Below, piece after piece: positions 1 to 11,471 of a stretch of 64,000 nt of DNA. Within the stretch, counting starts at the first letter, position 1; each line of letters begins with the position of its first letter. Location of the stretch: contig JAQFVV010000013.1 of the NCBI GenBank assembly GCA_028023455.1, positions 13,218,258 to 13,282,257 on the forward strand, read 5' to 3'. The notes below the pieces were generated by a model, which was not told where the DNA came from, made no database searches, and saw only the letters and a program-made list of their open reading frames with translations. Source of the stretch: Epiperipatus broadwayi (lineage: Eukaryota > Onychophora > Udeonychophora > Euonychophora > Peripatidae). The translations under genes were made by a program, and so were the position numbers.

Positions 1-206
1 AATAGACAGGGTATTAGCACAGACTTTCACATGACCCACCACTCTCCACACTATCTCATAATACTGATGATTGCTGGTTTAGCATGAAATACGTATATTG
101 GTGATTATTTATCTTTTCACATATGTGTGTTCAGGTGTATCAGTATTATGAGATAGTGTGGAGGGTGGTGGGTCATGTGAAAGTCTGTGCTAATACCCTG
201 TCTATT
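1..206. repeat. Near-perfect foldback built from a SINE-like repeat
   Basis: Positions 1-68 and 139-206 are reverse complements over 68 bp with one mismatch, around a 70-bp spacer, so the strand could form a long hairpin. The left arm is cut by the window edge, so the repeat may be longer. The spacer and right arm resemble the repeat at 26716-26900 and 27055-27240 (shared tract around GATTGCTGGTTTAGCATGAA and ATGAGATAG). It therefore looks like a member of that family that has become palindromic. The arms are far more alike than those of other inverted repeats here, which suggests a recent origin. No ORF. Confidence 0.85.
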
Positions 207-3097
207 AAATATATATTTAAGTAAAAGTAAGTCAGTTTTAAATATACCCATTAGAGAATTAAGACTCCTTTACTGAGTGTTAGTAATGATTTTATCAGGA
301 ATGAGAGTGAGATTAAATGGGGGGGGGGGGGTTGTCCTATTTAACTTTCCTGCTAAAGCAATTAAAATTCTATAACCAACCAATAATTAAATAGCTGGCA
401 GAATTGGATTTAGACTGTCTATTGGGGAAAAAAATTCAACTTCATTTGGAAGGCGTCAACTATGCACATAGATATAATAATATATATTGCAAAATAATGT
501 AATTACAATTAAATATAAAATAATATATATTTACAATTTTTTTGTAACATATAGGTTTTGAGTCATGATGCTTCTCATATTTATTTAAAAGTCAAGAGAT
601 GTTTGATGGATCTAAATGTGTTGATGTTGAATCTTGGAAAGATATTTTAAAATTTTTAATAACTTTAAGTGTAACTGCATCGTTTTTTTTTTTAACAAGT
701 TTTGTTTGCAGTCGTTTTTATATTTATGTAGTTTTTTAAAATAATTTTTTTTTCTTGATTTTTAAAAATAGATGTTTCACAAAATAATAAAGAAAAAAAA
801 GATTGAATTTATGAGTTTTTAAGTTAATATTGAGTAAATAATTTACAAACACCATACACATATTTTTTGTTTATTTATGTATACACACACAGACCTCCAT
901 CATAGAGTTAATATATATAGTTTTACAGCAGTATTTGATTAAAGAAAGAATATATATATATAATTATTATTTCTGGAAAATCCAAGTCAAAAAGAATTAT
1001 CAGCAAATTAGTTGTAAAGTAGTATTTTCACAAATCCATAAGACCAACATAATAGAGTTAATATATATATAATTTTACAGAAGTATCTGAACAAGAAAGA
1101 ATAAATACAAATAATTATTATTAATGGAAAATCCAAGTCAAAAAGAATTGTTAGCAAAAATATAAAATAGCATATTTTTAAAGTTCACAAATTGCATTAT
1201 GTAAATTTCAGCTTTTAACAGATATTAAGGAAAGATGATCTTGACTGGTTGAAATTTTATTTAAGGCTACACAAACAAAATGCCAAATTTTTATTCATTA
1301 TTTTAGAATTTTTTTTTTTTTTAGAAATAATGAGTGAATCAGCAGAGTGTCTGCTGTAAATATCTCAGTATAATCTTTGCTTATGAGAGAAACAGGAGAC
1401 ATCATTGACGATCTAGCTGTTGGATTTTTTTTGTAATACTGATTAATGGAACTTATGGAATAATGATTAATGAATCCCTATGAAATATCATAACCTGATA
1501 TTTGAATCCTGGTGAAATTTGTAAAAAAAATATTTAGATTTTAAGCAAGTTTGGAATTTTTTTTTTTTAAATATTCAATCTACTTAGTCATCTAATATGA
1601 TTAGCAGTGCAATTCTTAGTTAAAAGGTGAAATAAGGAAGGAATGCAAGAGTCATCATCTATTATTTGTTTGGACTGGGGTATTGCCTTTTCATTCATTG
1701 TTTTTTTAAAAGATGTAAAATCCTTTGCCCTGTAGTGGGATATTTGAAGGTTGTTTTATTTGCCTATAGTCATTATTATTAGAATATATCAATATAAATA
1801 TGTTGTGTTCGTTTAGATGCATTCTCATGTTAAGGAACTTTATTAATAATTTCTTTTGCTATGTATATGATAGGCTAATCTTTAAATTCCAAAAATGTAC
1901 ATTTTATTTCATTAATAAAAAAATTCTGAAATTTAATTTCAAATTGAACAGTTAAAACAAAAAATAAAATAACCTAATCTATCATCTGCAATGGGATTAG
2001 TTTCCACAATGCTGTAATTGTTAATATTTAATCTTTCACAATATAGAACTTATGAGATATCAAATAAAACTAGAGCTTATCACAAATGAAAAAATTCAAA
2101 CTAAAATTTTAAGTGGGATCGTTCAATCTCAATGCGATGTAAATAATTTTGTTCACTTTTTAGTTCAAAATTAAAAGAATTGGAATCTATTGCATCATGA
2201 CATTTGCTATGATAAATTTAAAGAATTGTTCTCCCATGAAAATAGATTTACAGTTTATAAAAAATTTGGGAGATCTTTGATCAAGAATACATAATGTGGA
2301 TTGTTGATTCTTATTCTTTGATTCATCAAAAGTCAAATGCAATCTTTTTGTGTTATGAAAATATATTTTCTTTTGTTCCTAATTTACCTGATACAAACAT
2401 GAGTCATACAACATATGAATTCGTGTTTAAACAAGATTCAGCATCAAAATGTAAGTGAAATATCTGTGGAATTCTAAACGTAATTGCAAATTTGTTAGGA
2501 TTGCAGATAGTTTATACTAAACATTCGGTTTTTTAAATATATGTGGGAATTGGCTAAAAAACATCTTACTTGTTAATCCTAAAAAAAATATTAATTTTTT
2601 TTCTTTGCACTTCTAACTTGGCCTTATTAAAAAATGCAAATATTGGATTTCCATACCCAAGAAATGTTTTTTTTTAATCAGTAATACCAAGATTAAAGAA
2701 TTTAATTTTGTAAACTCTTGGATCAGAGAATTGTTAAGAGCTAAGATATTTAAAGGAAAATTGATATAAATAGGTAAATAATTTACATATGGATATAAAA
2801 CATTGTATATATATATATATATTAAAATGTAATTATTATGTTTACATATGAATAACAGATTATAACATATATACATGGTATAAAAAATGGATATATAACA
2901 CAAAAGCAAAGCAAAATATAGATATTGCCTTAAACTTATATATCAGGTATTCACATTTCAGGTGATTCTTATGTTTTTTTTTGTGTTAAAGCTCATAATT
3001 TTTTTATGAACATACCTTTTTAATAATTAGATTAATTTTTATTATACTTGTTTTACATTTTCAATTGAAATTATATATTTTTTGTTTTCTTTAAAAG
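207..3097. other. AT-rich sequence upstream of the first coding exon
   Basis: No supportable gene. It is AT-rich with poly-A and poly-T runs, a run of 12 G near 320 and a (TA)n tract near 2808. A degenerate direct repeat of about 110 bp lies at 901-1011 and 1051-1160. The stretch ends in a pyrimidine-rich acceptor at 3085-3097, so it is most likely an intron lying behind a non-coding 5' exon outside the window. The longest open frame (2909-2613, minus strand) is low-complexity and looks like chance. Confidence 0.5.
900..1160. repeat. Tandem pair of about 110-bp degenerate repeats
   Basis: The segment 901-1011 (from CATAGAGTTAATATATATAG through CCAAGTCAAAAAGAATT) recurs at 1051-1160 with small indels. 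The copies are in direct orientation, separated by about 40 bp. There are no terminal features of a transposon, so I read it as a local duplication in AT-rich DNA. Confidence 0.6.
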
Positions 3098-3250
3098 GAA
3101 ATAATACAAAGTTTGGTGAAACTAATGTCCAGTAAAGTTAGACGGAGAGTTACAGTAGAAGGCTCGAAATCTTCAGATAATGGGCAGAATAAACGACAGA
3201 GTGTATTTGATAGACTGGGTCCTGGATCTTCCAGCATATCAAATAATGAT
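3098..3250 (+). CDS. ZC3H13: ZC3H13 first coding exon (5' UTR 3098-3124, CDS 3125-3250)
   Basis: The ATG at 3125 opens a 42-codon stretch ending in phase 0 at 3250. It carries the conserved N-terminus of ZC3H13: a short basic stretch (KVRRRVTVEG, residues 4-13), a variable linker, then KRQSVFDRLGPG (residues 23-34), close to vertebrate KIRRKVTVE...RPSVFERLGP. The splice acceptor is TTTTCTTTAAAAG ending at 3097 and the donor is GAT|GTTAGT at 3251. No upstream in-frame ATG lies in the exon. In flies and mammals the protein acts in the nucleus, bridging the WTAP/Virilizer regulatory module to the METTL3-METTL14 m6A writer. The match is made from memory of the family and from exon continuity, not from a search. 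Confidence 0.85.
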
Positions 3251-3750
3251 GTTAGTATTCCAAAATTTATATTATAATATGAAATGTTGATAAATAATTT
3301 ACATTGTGTTAAAGTCTTAAATCTAAAAGAATTATGTTTTTTCCATTTAATCCTCTTTTTTTATTGTTTGGGAAGATATTTCATATTTGTATGAATAGGT
3401 ATGTGAATTGCGAATATTTGTAATTTTTATATCAGTGACAGAAATATGTTAGGTTATCAAATTAGTGCATCATCTCATTATTAGATCAGTGGAAGAAATT
3501 TGCCTGTAAGCATATTTAGATATTTATTTTTAGGATACTTAAAATATGACTATTTTTTATGTTGCATAATACCCTTAGCAACAATTTAAGGAATATACTG
3601 ATTTCTTTCAAGATATGGTCTTTTTTGTTGGTGAAAAAAAAATAATACGGGAAAAAAATTCTAAATCTAATAATTACTCGTGGGCAGTATTTATTTGTAG
3701 TGTGTGCCCGTTTTGGGGAATTCTGGTGTGTGTGTGGGTATATATATATC

Positions 3751-4178
3751 AAAATTATCCTAAATTCACAACTGCCCAAAAATAAGCTAAAGCACAACCA
3801 ATGGTTTCATTGCTACAAGCAGACTTCTCAAGTGTAAAGAAACTGCAAAATAACAACATATTTAAACTAATCCCATATACACTTAATATTAAAAGATCTA
3901 ATAAATAAGTTAATTGTTTCAGAATCATAAATTTTTTGTTAAATAATTTTTTTATTAAAAATTTATGATTCTGAAGTAATTAATTTCTTTAAAAGTTCTT
4001 TTAATATTAAGGGTTTATGGGAAATAAGTGGAATTATGGGTAAGGTTTAGTTTAAATATGTTATTTTGTTCTTTATATTCTAGAAGTCTGCTTGTAGCAG
4101 TGAAACCATTTGATTGTGTCTTATAGTTTATTTTCTGGTTTATGTAGTTGAGTTGTGAATTTGGGGTAGTTTTGATTA
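3751..4178. repeat. Foldback repeat, about 430 bp
   Basis: Imperfect inverted arms of about 200 bp surround a centre near 3945. Matched pairs include TTGCTACAAGCAGACTTCT (about 3809) with AGAAGTCTGCTTGTAGCAG (about 4083), ATTCACAACT with AGTTGTGAAT further out, and AATCATAAATTTTT with AAAAATTTATGATT next to the centre. There is no ORF and I found no clear target duplication. It is probably an old miniature inverted-repeat transposon, or a collapsed inverted duplication. Confidence 0.7.
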
Positions 4179-4673
4179 TTTATTGACTAGTTTAATTTAA
4201 TGCTTTTAATGTTTGCATAGGTACATGTAATACTCATTAAGCCACCTGTTATGGCTATACAAATGTAGTGCTATCTAATCATTAAAAAGTCCATCAACTT
4301 TTTAAAACAAAATTGAGAGAATTTTATAATCATTTCAGGATATTGCAATTATTTAATCGGTGCTTGGTTAATAATTATAGTTTACTATTTTTTTCATTGC
4401 TGGAATTGGCTTCATTAAATAACATGTAATAGATTTGATAATGGATTTTAGATCTATCTGATCTTTATATTCAAATTTTTTTCTTTATATATATATATGT
4501 AAAATTAAAGCTTAAAATGGTGTTTAAAATGGTGTTTCATAAATTCAATATCAGGCAGTCTGTGTATATATATTAAAAAAGTATTTTGATTGTAAACTTA
4601 TATATGAAATAAAATGAAAAATAAATGCTCATCTTTTAGTCTATTTCTTTAATCCCATTATATTGAACAACAA

Positions 4674-6950
4674 TTCATCATTTTCAGCCATTATCATTCC
4701 ACTGTAGGATGAAGATCTCTTTTCCGATTTTTAGCCTCTCTTCACATCACCCCATCACACTTCCTTATTTCATCCATTCATTGTACATATGGTTTCTTCT
4801 AGGTCTTTTACAATCTCTTGGAATCCACTTTTAAGTTTTCAATTGTTCGTCAATTATTATCTCTTCTGGCAATATGTCTAGCCTGGACTCCACTTCAGTT
4901 TCTTAATTCTTTTAATGATGTCAATAACATATCCTTTGTTCTCTCACCCATGTATTTCGTTTTCAGTCTCTTCATTGTTACTCCTAATATGCGTCTCTCC
5001 ATGTTTTGTTGAGTAGTCTAAAATCTGTATGTTAAGTGCCCAAGTCTCAGATCCATAAGTAAGAACTGGTAAACACATTTATTAAAAACGCTTTTCAAAC
5101 ACATAGGCATATTTCCTTTTAATATTAAGTTTCTTTCAAAAGCACTTTAACCAACTTTAATTCTATGATTAATTTCATCCATTGTTTCCATCTGTAGTAA
5201 TAATCTGACCAAGGTATTTCTAGTGATTAACTTTTTCTGACTCATCATTATTAATCTTCATTTTTTTCTTTTGAGAAAATCCATTGAACATTACTCAAGT
5301 CTTTTTAACATTTACCTTTAATCTTACTTTCTTGTCTTCATCTCATAACTCTTGCACCATTTCCTTGAAGATCTAAAGCATTATTTGCAAAAACAACTAC
5401 ATCATCTGCAAAATGTAGATAACTTAAATAATCTCCATTTATTTTTACTCCCTCAGTTTCCATTTTAATCCACAAAGTACTTCTTATAAAGCTGCTGGTA
5501 ATTTTTTTAGATGTATGGAATCACCCTGTCAAACAACCTTCTCAATGTTAGTCTTCTTAGTATCATTGTGTAGTCTAATTGATGCTGTTGCATTTTAATA
5601 AATGTACTTCAAAATATGACAATATCTTGGGTCTATATCTTGATGAACCAATGCATTAATCACTGTAGAAATGTTTATAGAATCAAATACCTTTTCATAA
5701 TCTACAAGTCCAAAGCATAGTGGCATTTTATATTCATTGGTCCTTTCTATAATTTCTCTCAATACTTAGATATGATCTACTATACTAAAACCACTTTTAA
5801 GTCCAGCTTGTTCTTTTGTTTTGTTAAAATCCAAAGTTCGCTATAAATGAGTTATAATTATCTTGGCAAAATTTTTTATATAGTACTGATAAAAGACTGA
5901 TAAATTGTAATTTCTAATTTCTTCTCTATCATTTTTTTTAAATATTAATACTGCATTATTCCGATCATTGGTATATCTTTATCATTTAGATATTTGGTAT
6001 ATAACTTTGCCAAAAACCTTTCTATTTCTTCAACAGTTTCTTTTAAGATATCGATTATAATTCCATCATTACTTAGAGCTCTTTCCTTCTTCATAAATTT
6101 AATTGCAGGTCTCACATTTTCACTTAAAATTCTAGGCAATTCAGAAGATATAATAATGGTAGAAGGTGCTTTTCCTAGTTCTTTATTGCTATATAATTCT
6201 TGATAGAACTTTTTTGCACATTTTATGATGTCATTTCTCTTTTTAGTAATAGTTATATCTTTTTTTCTCATCGCAGAAATAAGTTTCTTACCAATACCAA
6301 GATGTTGTTTTAGACTCTTGAAACTTATTTGCTTCTATAGCTTTCCTTGCTAGCTCACAATTATATTTTCTTATACCATTATCAACTATTTTTTGCACCA
6401 TTTTACCCAATTCCAGATATTCAATCCTTTGTAATGCATCATTTTTATAAATTTTTATATTCCTTCTTTTCTTCATAAATTGTCATCTCAATAGAAATTT
6501 TACTGATCAATTGCAGTTTTTTTGTATCAGCTATATTTGTTGCAATTTTTAAAAGTGTATCAATTATCTTCCTATTGATTTCATTCAAAGCTGAATCGTG
6601 TTCAAAATCTGTTAATATTTGAAAATGATTTACAAGTTGTAATTTAAAGTCATTGGAATGTTTCTGCAGCTTAGCAATATCAACTGTGAATATTGTTTTT
6701 TTAAATAATGTTTGTCTGTCTAGTTTTACATTAACATGTGTCTTACATTTCACTCATCGATAACCTCCTTATGTGTTGAATTCATTAAGGACATTACAGT
6801 CTTGAAATATATATTTTTAATTAGTCAAAATATAATTCATTTCTGCTGTAATTTTATTTGGATGCTTCCATGTCTATTTCTGTTTAACATTTTTCTCAAA
6901 GAAAGAATTCATAATATAAAGGTTTTTATTTTTCTGCAAACTCCACAAGT
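4674..6950 (-). mobile_element. RTE-clade LINE copy 1, 3' part (degenerate)
   Basis: Minus-strand reading gives the last part of the endonuclease, the whole reverse transcriptase and the 3' end of the same RTE family as copy 3, with many stops and frameshifts. The 3' end is marked by the typical (TGATGA)n-like tail, here reading TTCATCATTTTC at 4674. The 5' side stops abruptly at about 6950, inside the endonuclease, where copy 2 begins in the other orientation. The missing 5' part continues at 10169-11200, so copies at 4674-6950 and 10169-11200 are one insertion split by copy 2. Unlike copies 3-5, it retains an extra 8 nt in the thumb region (around 5330). Confidence 0.85.
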
Positions 6951-9900
6951 TTCATTCCTCTTGGAGTCCTTAAAGGAATCAACCAGGGCAAATTCCTAAT
7001 GTTCATTCCATATGTTCTTGTCATTGCACCTGTTATTACTATGTGATTATTCATATAGTGTATGAACATGGATGGGATGCTCACCAACACACATTAGCCA
7101 GCATGGTAAGATTATTGGCTTTTAATCTCTGAGTTTAAAATCAAGAAACACTAAGATCTTTCTTCTCAGTTGTGTGAATAAAAAAATTTTTCTAATAGAT
7201 ATATACAATCATGCTGGACAAAAATAAATCTTGGCTCTTATTCCTAGAAGGTTGCAATGTCACCAACAGGGGCAGCAGTTGATGGCTGAATGTGAAGGGT
7301 GCTAAGTATCTCTTAATTGCAAACATAAGCTACTATTTGATGATGGATTTTTTACTGCAGATCACTTTCAAGTGAAGGAACATTGCAAGAATTGGAAGAA
7401 CTGTCTTATACAAAATGGGACATTATTGAACTTTATGAAGCTAGAAGAAAAATTGAAGAGACAATTGATTTAAAAAGTGATATCTCTACCACAAAGGCTC
7501 AAATATTGGAAGTACAAGTGGAGTAGGATTCATTATAGATAAAAAGTAGAACAATGATGTGAAGATAGATGCTGTATCAGACAGAGTGGCAAGATTAGTT
7601 ATTCAACTTAATAGTGGATACCAAATGCAGATAATTCAGGTTTATGCCCCAACAAGTTCTCACTGATGAAGTTGTAGATTTTTATATGGATGTACAAAAA
7701 GCTTTTGATCAAACTAAATAATATTTTAAAATTGTTATAGGAGACTATTGCTAGAATTGGTAAACAAATGAAAGATGAAAGTGTAGGTAAATTTGGTTAT
7801 AGTAATAGAAATGAGAGAGGACATAGACTTGTGAGTTTGCAGAAAAAGAAAAACTTTATATCATGAATTACTTTTTTGAGAAAAATATTAAAAGGTAATA
7901 GACATGGAATATCCAAATGAAGGTACAGCAGAATTGGATTATGTTTTGACTAACAGAAAATACATATTTCAAGATTATTATGTCCTTAATAACTTGAACT
8001 CAGGAAGTGATCATCGATTAGTAAGATGTAAGATACATCTTAATGCAAAATTAGAGACAAAAATTATTAAGAAAAACAATTTTTATAGTTGATATCCCTA
8101 ATCTTCAGGAATACTCTAATGAAGTTAAATCAGAACTTGCAAATTGTTTTCAAGTATTAGTAGATTTTGAACTTGATTCAGATTTGAATGAAATTAGTAG
8201 CAAAATAACTGATACACTTTTAAAAACTGCAACAAAGATTATATCATAGTTCTGAAGAAGACTGCAGGTCAGTCGAAACGTAGGTGTATGTACAAATAAA
8301 GTTTTGCTAAAACGTGTTTGAAGTTTGGATAAATTGTATTTAAAGATAGCTGGTAAAAAAAGCAGCAATTGACCAATAAAATTTCTGCTGAGACTTAAGA
8401 ATTTAGGAAAAAAAGAAGAAATACGAAGATATATAAAAATAATGTATTACAAAGGATTGAATATCTTGAATTTTGTAAAATGGTGCGAAAATGAATTGAT
8501 AATGATATAAGAAAGTGTAATTTTGAACAAGCAAGGGAAGCTGTAGAAGAAAATAAATGTCTCAATTTTGGTATTGGTAGGAAATTTATATCTACAATAA
8601 GATAAAAAGGTGGGACTATTACTAAAAAAAAAGTTGACATGAAATGAGTGGAAGAGTGCTATCAATAATTATATAGTAATAAAGAAAAGTAACGTTTATA
8701 TCTATTATATCTTCTGGGTTTGCCCAGGATTTTAAATGAAGAAGGGAAAAGCTCTAGTTAATGATGGAATTATAATCGATATATTAAAAGAAGCAGGTGA
8801 AGATGTAGAAAAAAATTTGGCAAAGTTATACACCAAATGTCTAAATGATAAAGTTGTACAGATGATTGGAAGAATGCAGTATTAATATTTAAAAAAGGTG
8901 ATAAAGAAGATATTAGAAATTATAGATCTATCAGTTTTATACAAAATTTTTTCCAAGATAATTACAACTCGTCTACAGAGAACATTGGATTTCAACCAAC
9001 CAACCAAACGAACAAGCTGGATTTAAAAGTAGTTTTAGTACAGTAGATCACATCCAAGATTTGAGAGAAGTTATAGAAAGGACCAACGAATATGAGTTCC
9101 ATTATTCTTTGGATTTGTGGGTTATGAAAAGTTATTTGATTCTATAAGCATTTCTTCAGTGAATAAAACTTGGATCATCAAGGTATAGACTTAGGATATT
9201 GTCATATTCTGAAGAATATTTATAAAAATGCAACAGCAACAATTAGATTATATAATGATACTAGAAAGGTTGAAATTGAGAAGGGTGTAAGACGGTGACT
9301 CTATACACCAAAACTTTTTGCTTCAAAAAGTATTTTGTGAATTAAAATGGGAAGTTACAGAGTAAAAGTTATTGGAGATTATTTAAGTCATTTAGATTTT
9401 GAAGAGAATGTTTTGCAAATAATGCTTCAGAGTTTCAGGAAATGTTACAAGAGTTATCAGATGAAAGCAAGAAAGTGGGATTAAAGATAAATGTTAAAAA
9501 GACTAAAGTAATGTTCAATAGATTTTCTCAAAAGATGAAAATAAAGATTGATTATGATGCGTTAGAAGAGGTTAACAACTAGAAATACTTTGGTTAGATT
9601 ATTACTACAGATGGAAACATAATGGATGAAATTAATCATAGAATTAAACTTGATTGGAGTGCTTTTGGTAGAAATAATTTAATATTAAAAGCAAATATGC
9701 CTATGTGTTTGGAAAGGAAGGTTTTTTAATAAATGTATTTACCAGTTCTTACTTATGGATCTGAGACTTGAATACTTAATAGAAGAGCAATATAGAGCCT
9801 TCAGACCATTCAAAGAAGTATGGAGAGATGCATGGTAAGAGTAAGAAGAGATCGAAAACGCAATACATAGGTAAGAGATCTAACAGCTGTTACTGACATT

Positions 9901-10168
9901 ATTGAAAGAATTAAAAAACTGAAATGGGCTGGACATGTTGCTAGAAGTGATGATAATGGATGGACAATTGAAATTGAAATCTTAAACTGGATTCGAAGAC
10001 ATTGTGAAAGACCCAGAATGAGACCACATGTGAGATAGATGGATAAAATAAGAAAGCGTGCAGCAGTGATGTGGAGAAGAAAAGGTAGAGATTAGAGAAG
10101 ATGGATTGAACTTGGCGAGACCTTTATCCTGCAGTAGATTGATAATGATTGACGATGATTATGATGAA
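6951..10168 (+). mobile_element. RTE-clade LINE copy 2, nested in copy 1 (degenerate)
   Basis: Colinear with copy 3 from its 5' leader (CATTCCTCTTGG at about 6953) through endonuclease, reverse transcriptase and C-terminal region to the ATGATGAA tail near 10168. It lacks about the first 55 bp of the full-length element. Endonuclease and RT frames are broken by many indels and stops; the longest intact piece (7904-8092) covers only the SDHRLV end of the endonuclease. It sits inside copy 1 in the opposite orientation, with about 28 bp of copy 1 missing at the junction. It contains a 102-bp foreign insert at 8240-8341. Confidence 0.85.
8234..8347 (+). mobile_element. Short Penelope-like insert with hammerhead-like boxes
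   Basis: Relative to the other RTE copies, 102 bp (8240-8341) are inserted between two copies of AAAGAT (8234-8239 and 8342-8347), a 6-bp target duplication. The insert holds CTGAAGA (8252-8258), a perfect 5-bp stem GACTG/CAGTC (8260-8264 and 8270-8274), GAAAC (8275-8279) and AATAAA (8295-8300). CTGANGA, then stem, then GAAA is the order of hammerhead ribozyme boxes, and such motifs are known from terminal repeats of Penelope-like elements. One extra A lies between CTGAAGA and the stem, and I could not define stems I and III, so catalytic activity is doubtful. The insertion itself is certain; its class is inferred. Confidence 0.6.
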
Positions 10169-11200
10169 CCAAATTTATTTTGCAGGCACTTTCATCATTC
10201 AATTGTTTACCATTTCTAGCATTAAAGTCTCCCATGACAATTTTAAAATGTTGTTTTATCTGATCAAAACCCTTTGTACACCCACATAAAAATCCTCTAA
10301 TTCGTCAACACAATAAGAAGTTGTTGGCCATAAATCTAAATTATCTTACTTGGTATCAGCTATTAAATTGAATAACTAATCTTGCCACTTCGTCCTATAC
10401 AGTATCAATCTCCACAATATTCTTTCGCTTTTTATTTATAATGAATCCTTACATTTGTATTTTCAATGTTTCTGCCTTAGTAGTGTAGTGTATGCCCACT
10501 TTTTAAATCAATTCACTCTTCACTTTTTCTAACTTCACTAAGTCCAATTATGTCCCATTTAATGTTAGACAATTCTTTTCCAATCCTGCAATCTTTTTCC
10601 AATTGAAAGTGATCTGCCATTATAAATACCTAAATAAAAGGTCCTCATCAAATGGCAGCTAGGTCTGCAATCAGGAGATTCTTATCACCTTTCTCCTCAA
10701 CCGCTGCCTCTGTTGGCGAATTTTTAGCTTCCTGTGAATAAGATCCGGGATATATTTTTGTCTGTCATGATTGTAAGTATCTATTAGATAAAAAAAAAAA
10801 TTCATTCACATACACCTTTATTCTGCCTTTAAGAAAACTCATCTGATATTTCAGTTAAGAACTATTTGGCAACTGAAAAGAAAACCATGGTGGTTTTTGA
10901 TGTTAAACTCGGAGGTAAAAAGTTAATAAACGTACTATACTGGTTAATGCATGTTGGTGAGCAACCCATTCATGTTCATATGCTATATGAATAATCACAT
11001 AGTAATAACAGTTGCAACAACCAGAATGTATGGAATTCATGTTCATATACTGTATGAATAGTCACATAGTAATAACAGTTGCAATAACAAGAATGTATGG
11101 AATGGACACTAGGGATTTGCCCTGCTCAGTTTCTTTAAGGACTCATAGGAGAATTCCACGAATTGTCCTTTCAGTTAACTGCAAATTCCTTTCTGCAGCC
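10169..11200 (-). mobile_element. RTE-clade LINE copy 1, 5' part
   Basis: Minus-strand reading starts at the family's 5' end (GGCTGCAG, complement of 11193-11200) and runs through the leader and the first half of the endonuclease. It ends about 10169 near the GDFNAR region, exactly where the 4674-6950 piece later resumes. It contains a tandem duplication of about 66 bp (10974-11039 and 11040-11105) in the leader. The frame is broken. The shared GGCTGCAG start with copy 3 fixes the family's 5' end. Confidence 0.8.
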
Positions 11201-11471
11201 AAATAATAATTAGTAACAATTTAATCAAATTTTTATGATCATTATATTACTGAGTGGGAATGAAGTTTGATATGTGTTAAATTTGAGTCACAATAAGACA
11301 TTTATTATTTAAGATTAAACTTAAATAATTATGTATTTCAAAATAATAAATTCTGCTAGGAAATCAGAATTTCTTTTATAATCTTATAGCTCTTTATCAG
11401 TTTACATGTTTTGAATATTGAAAAGAATTTGTGTAAAATTCAATTTTGATTAATATCTTTTAGATATATAT

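Noticed and set aside
319-331. Homopolymer G or C runs (also near 19310, 50553 and 61738)
   Set aside because: Simple runs with no accompanying structure; possible sequencing-length artefacts.
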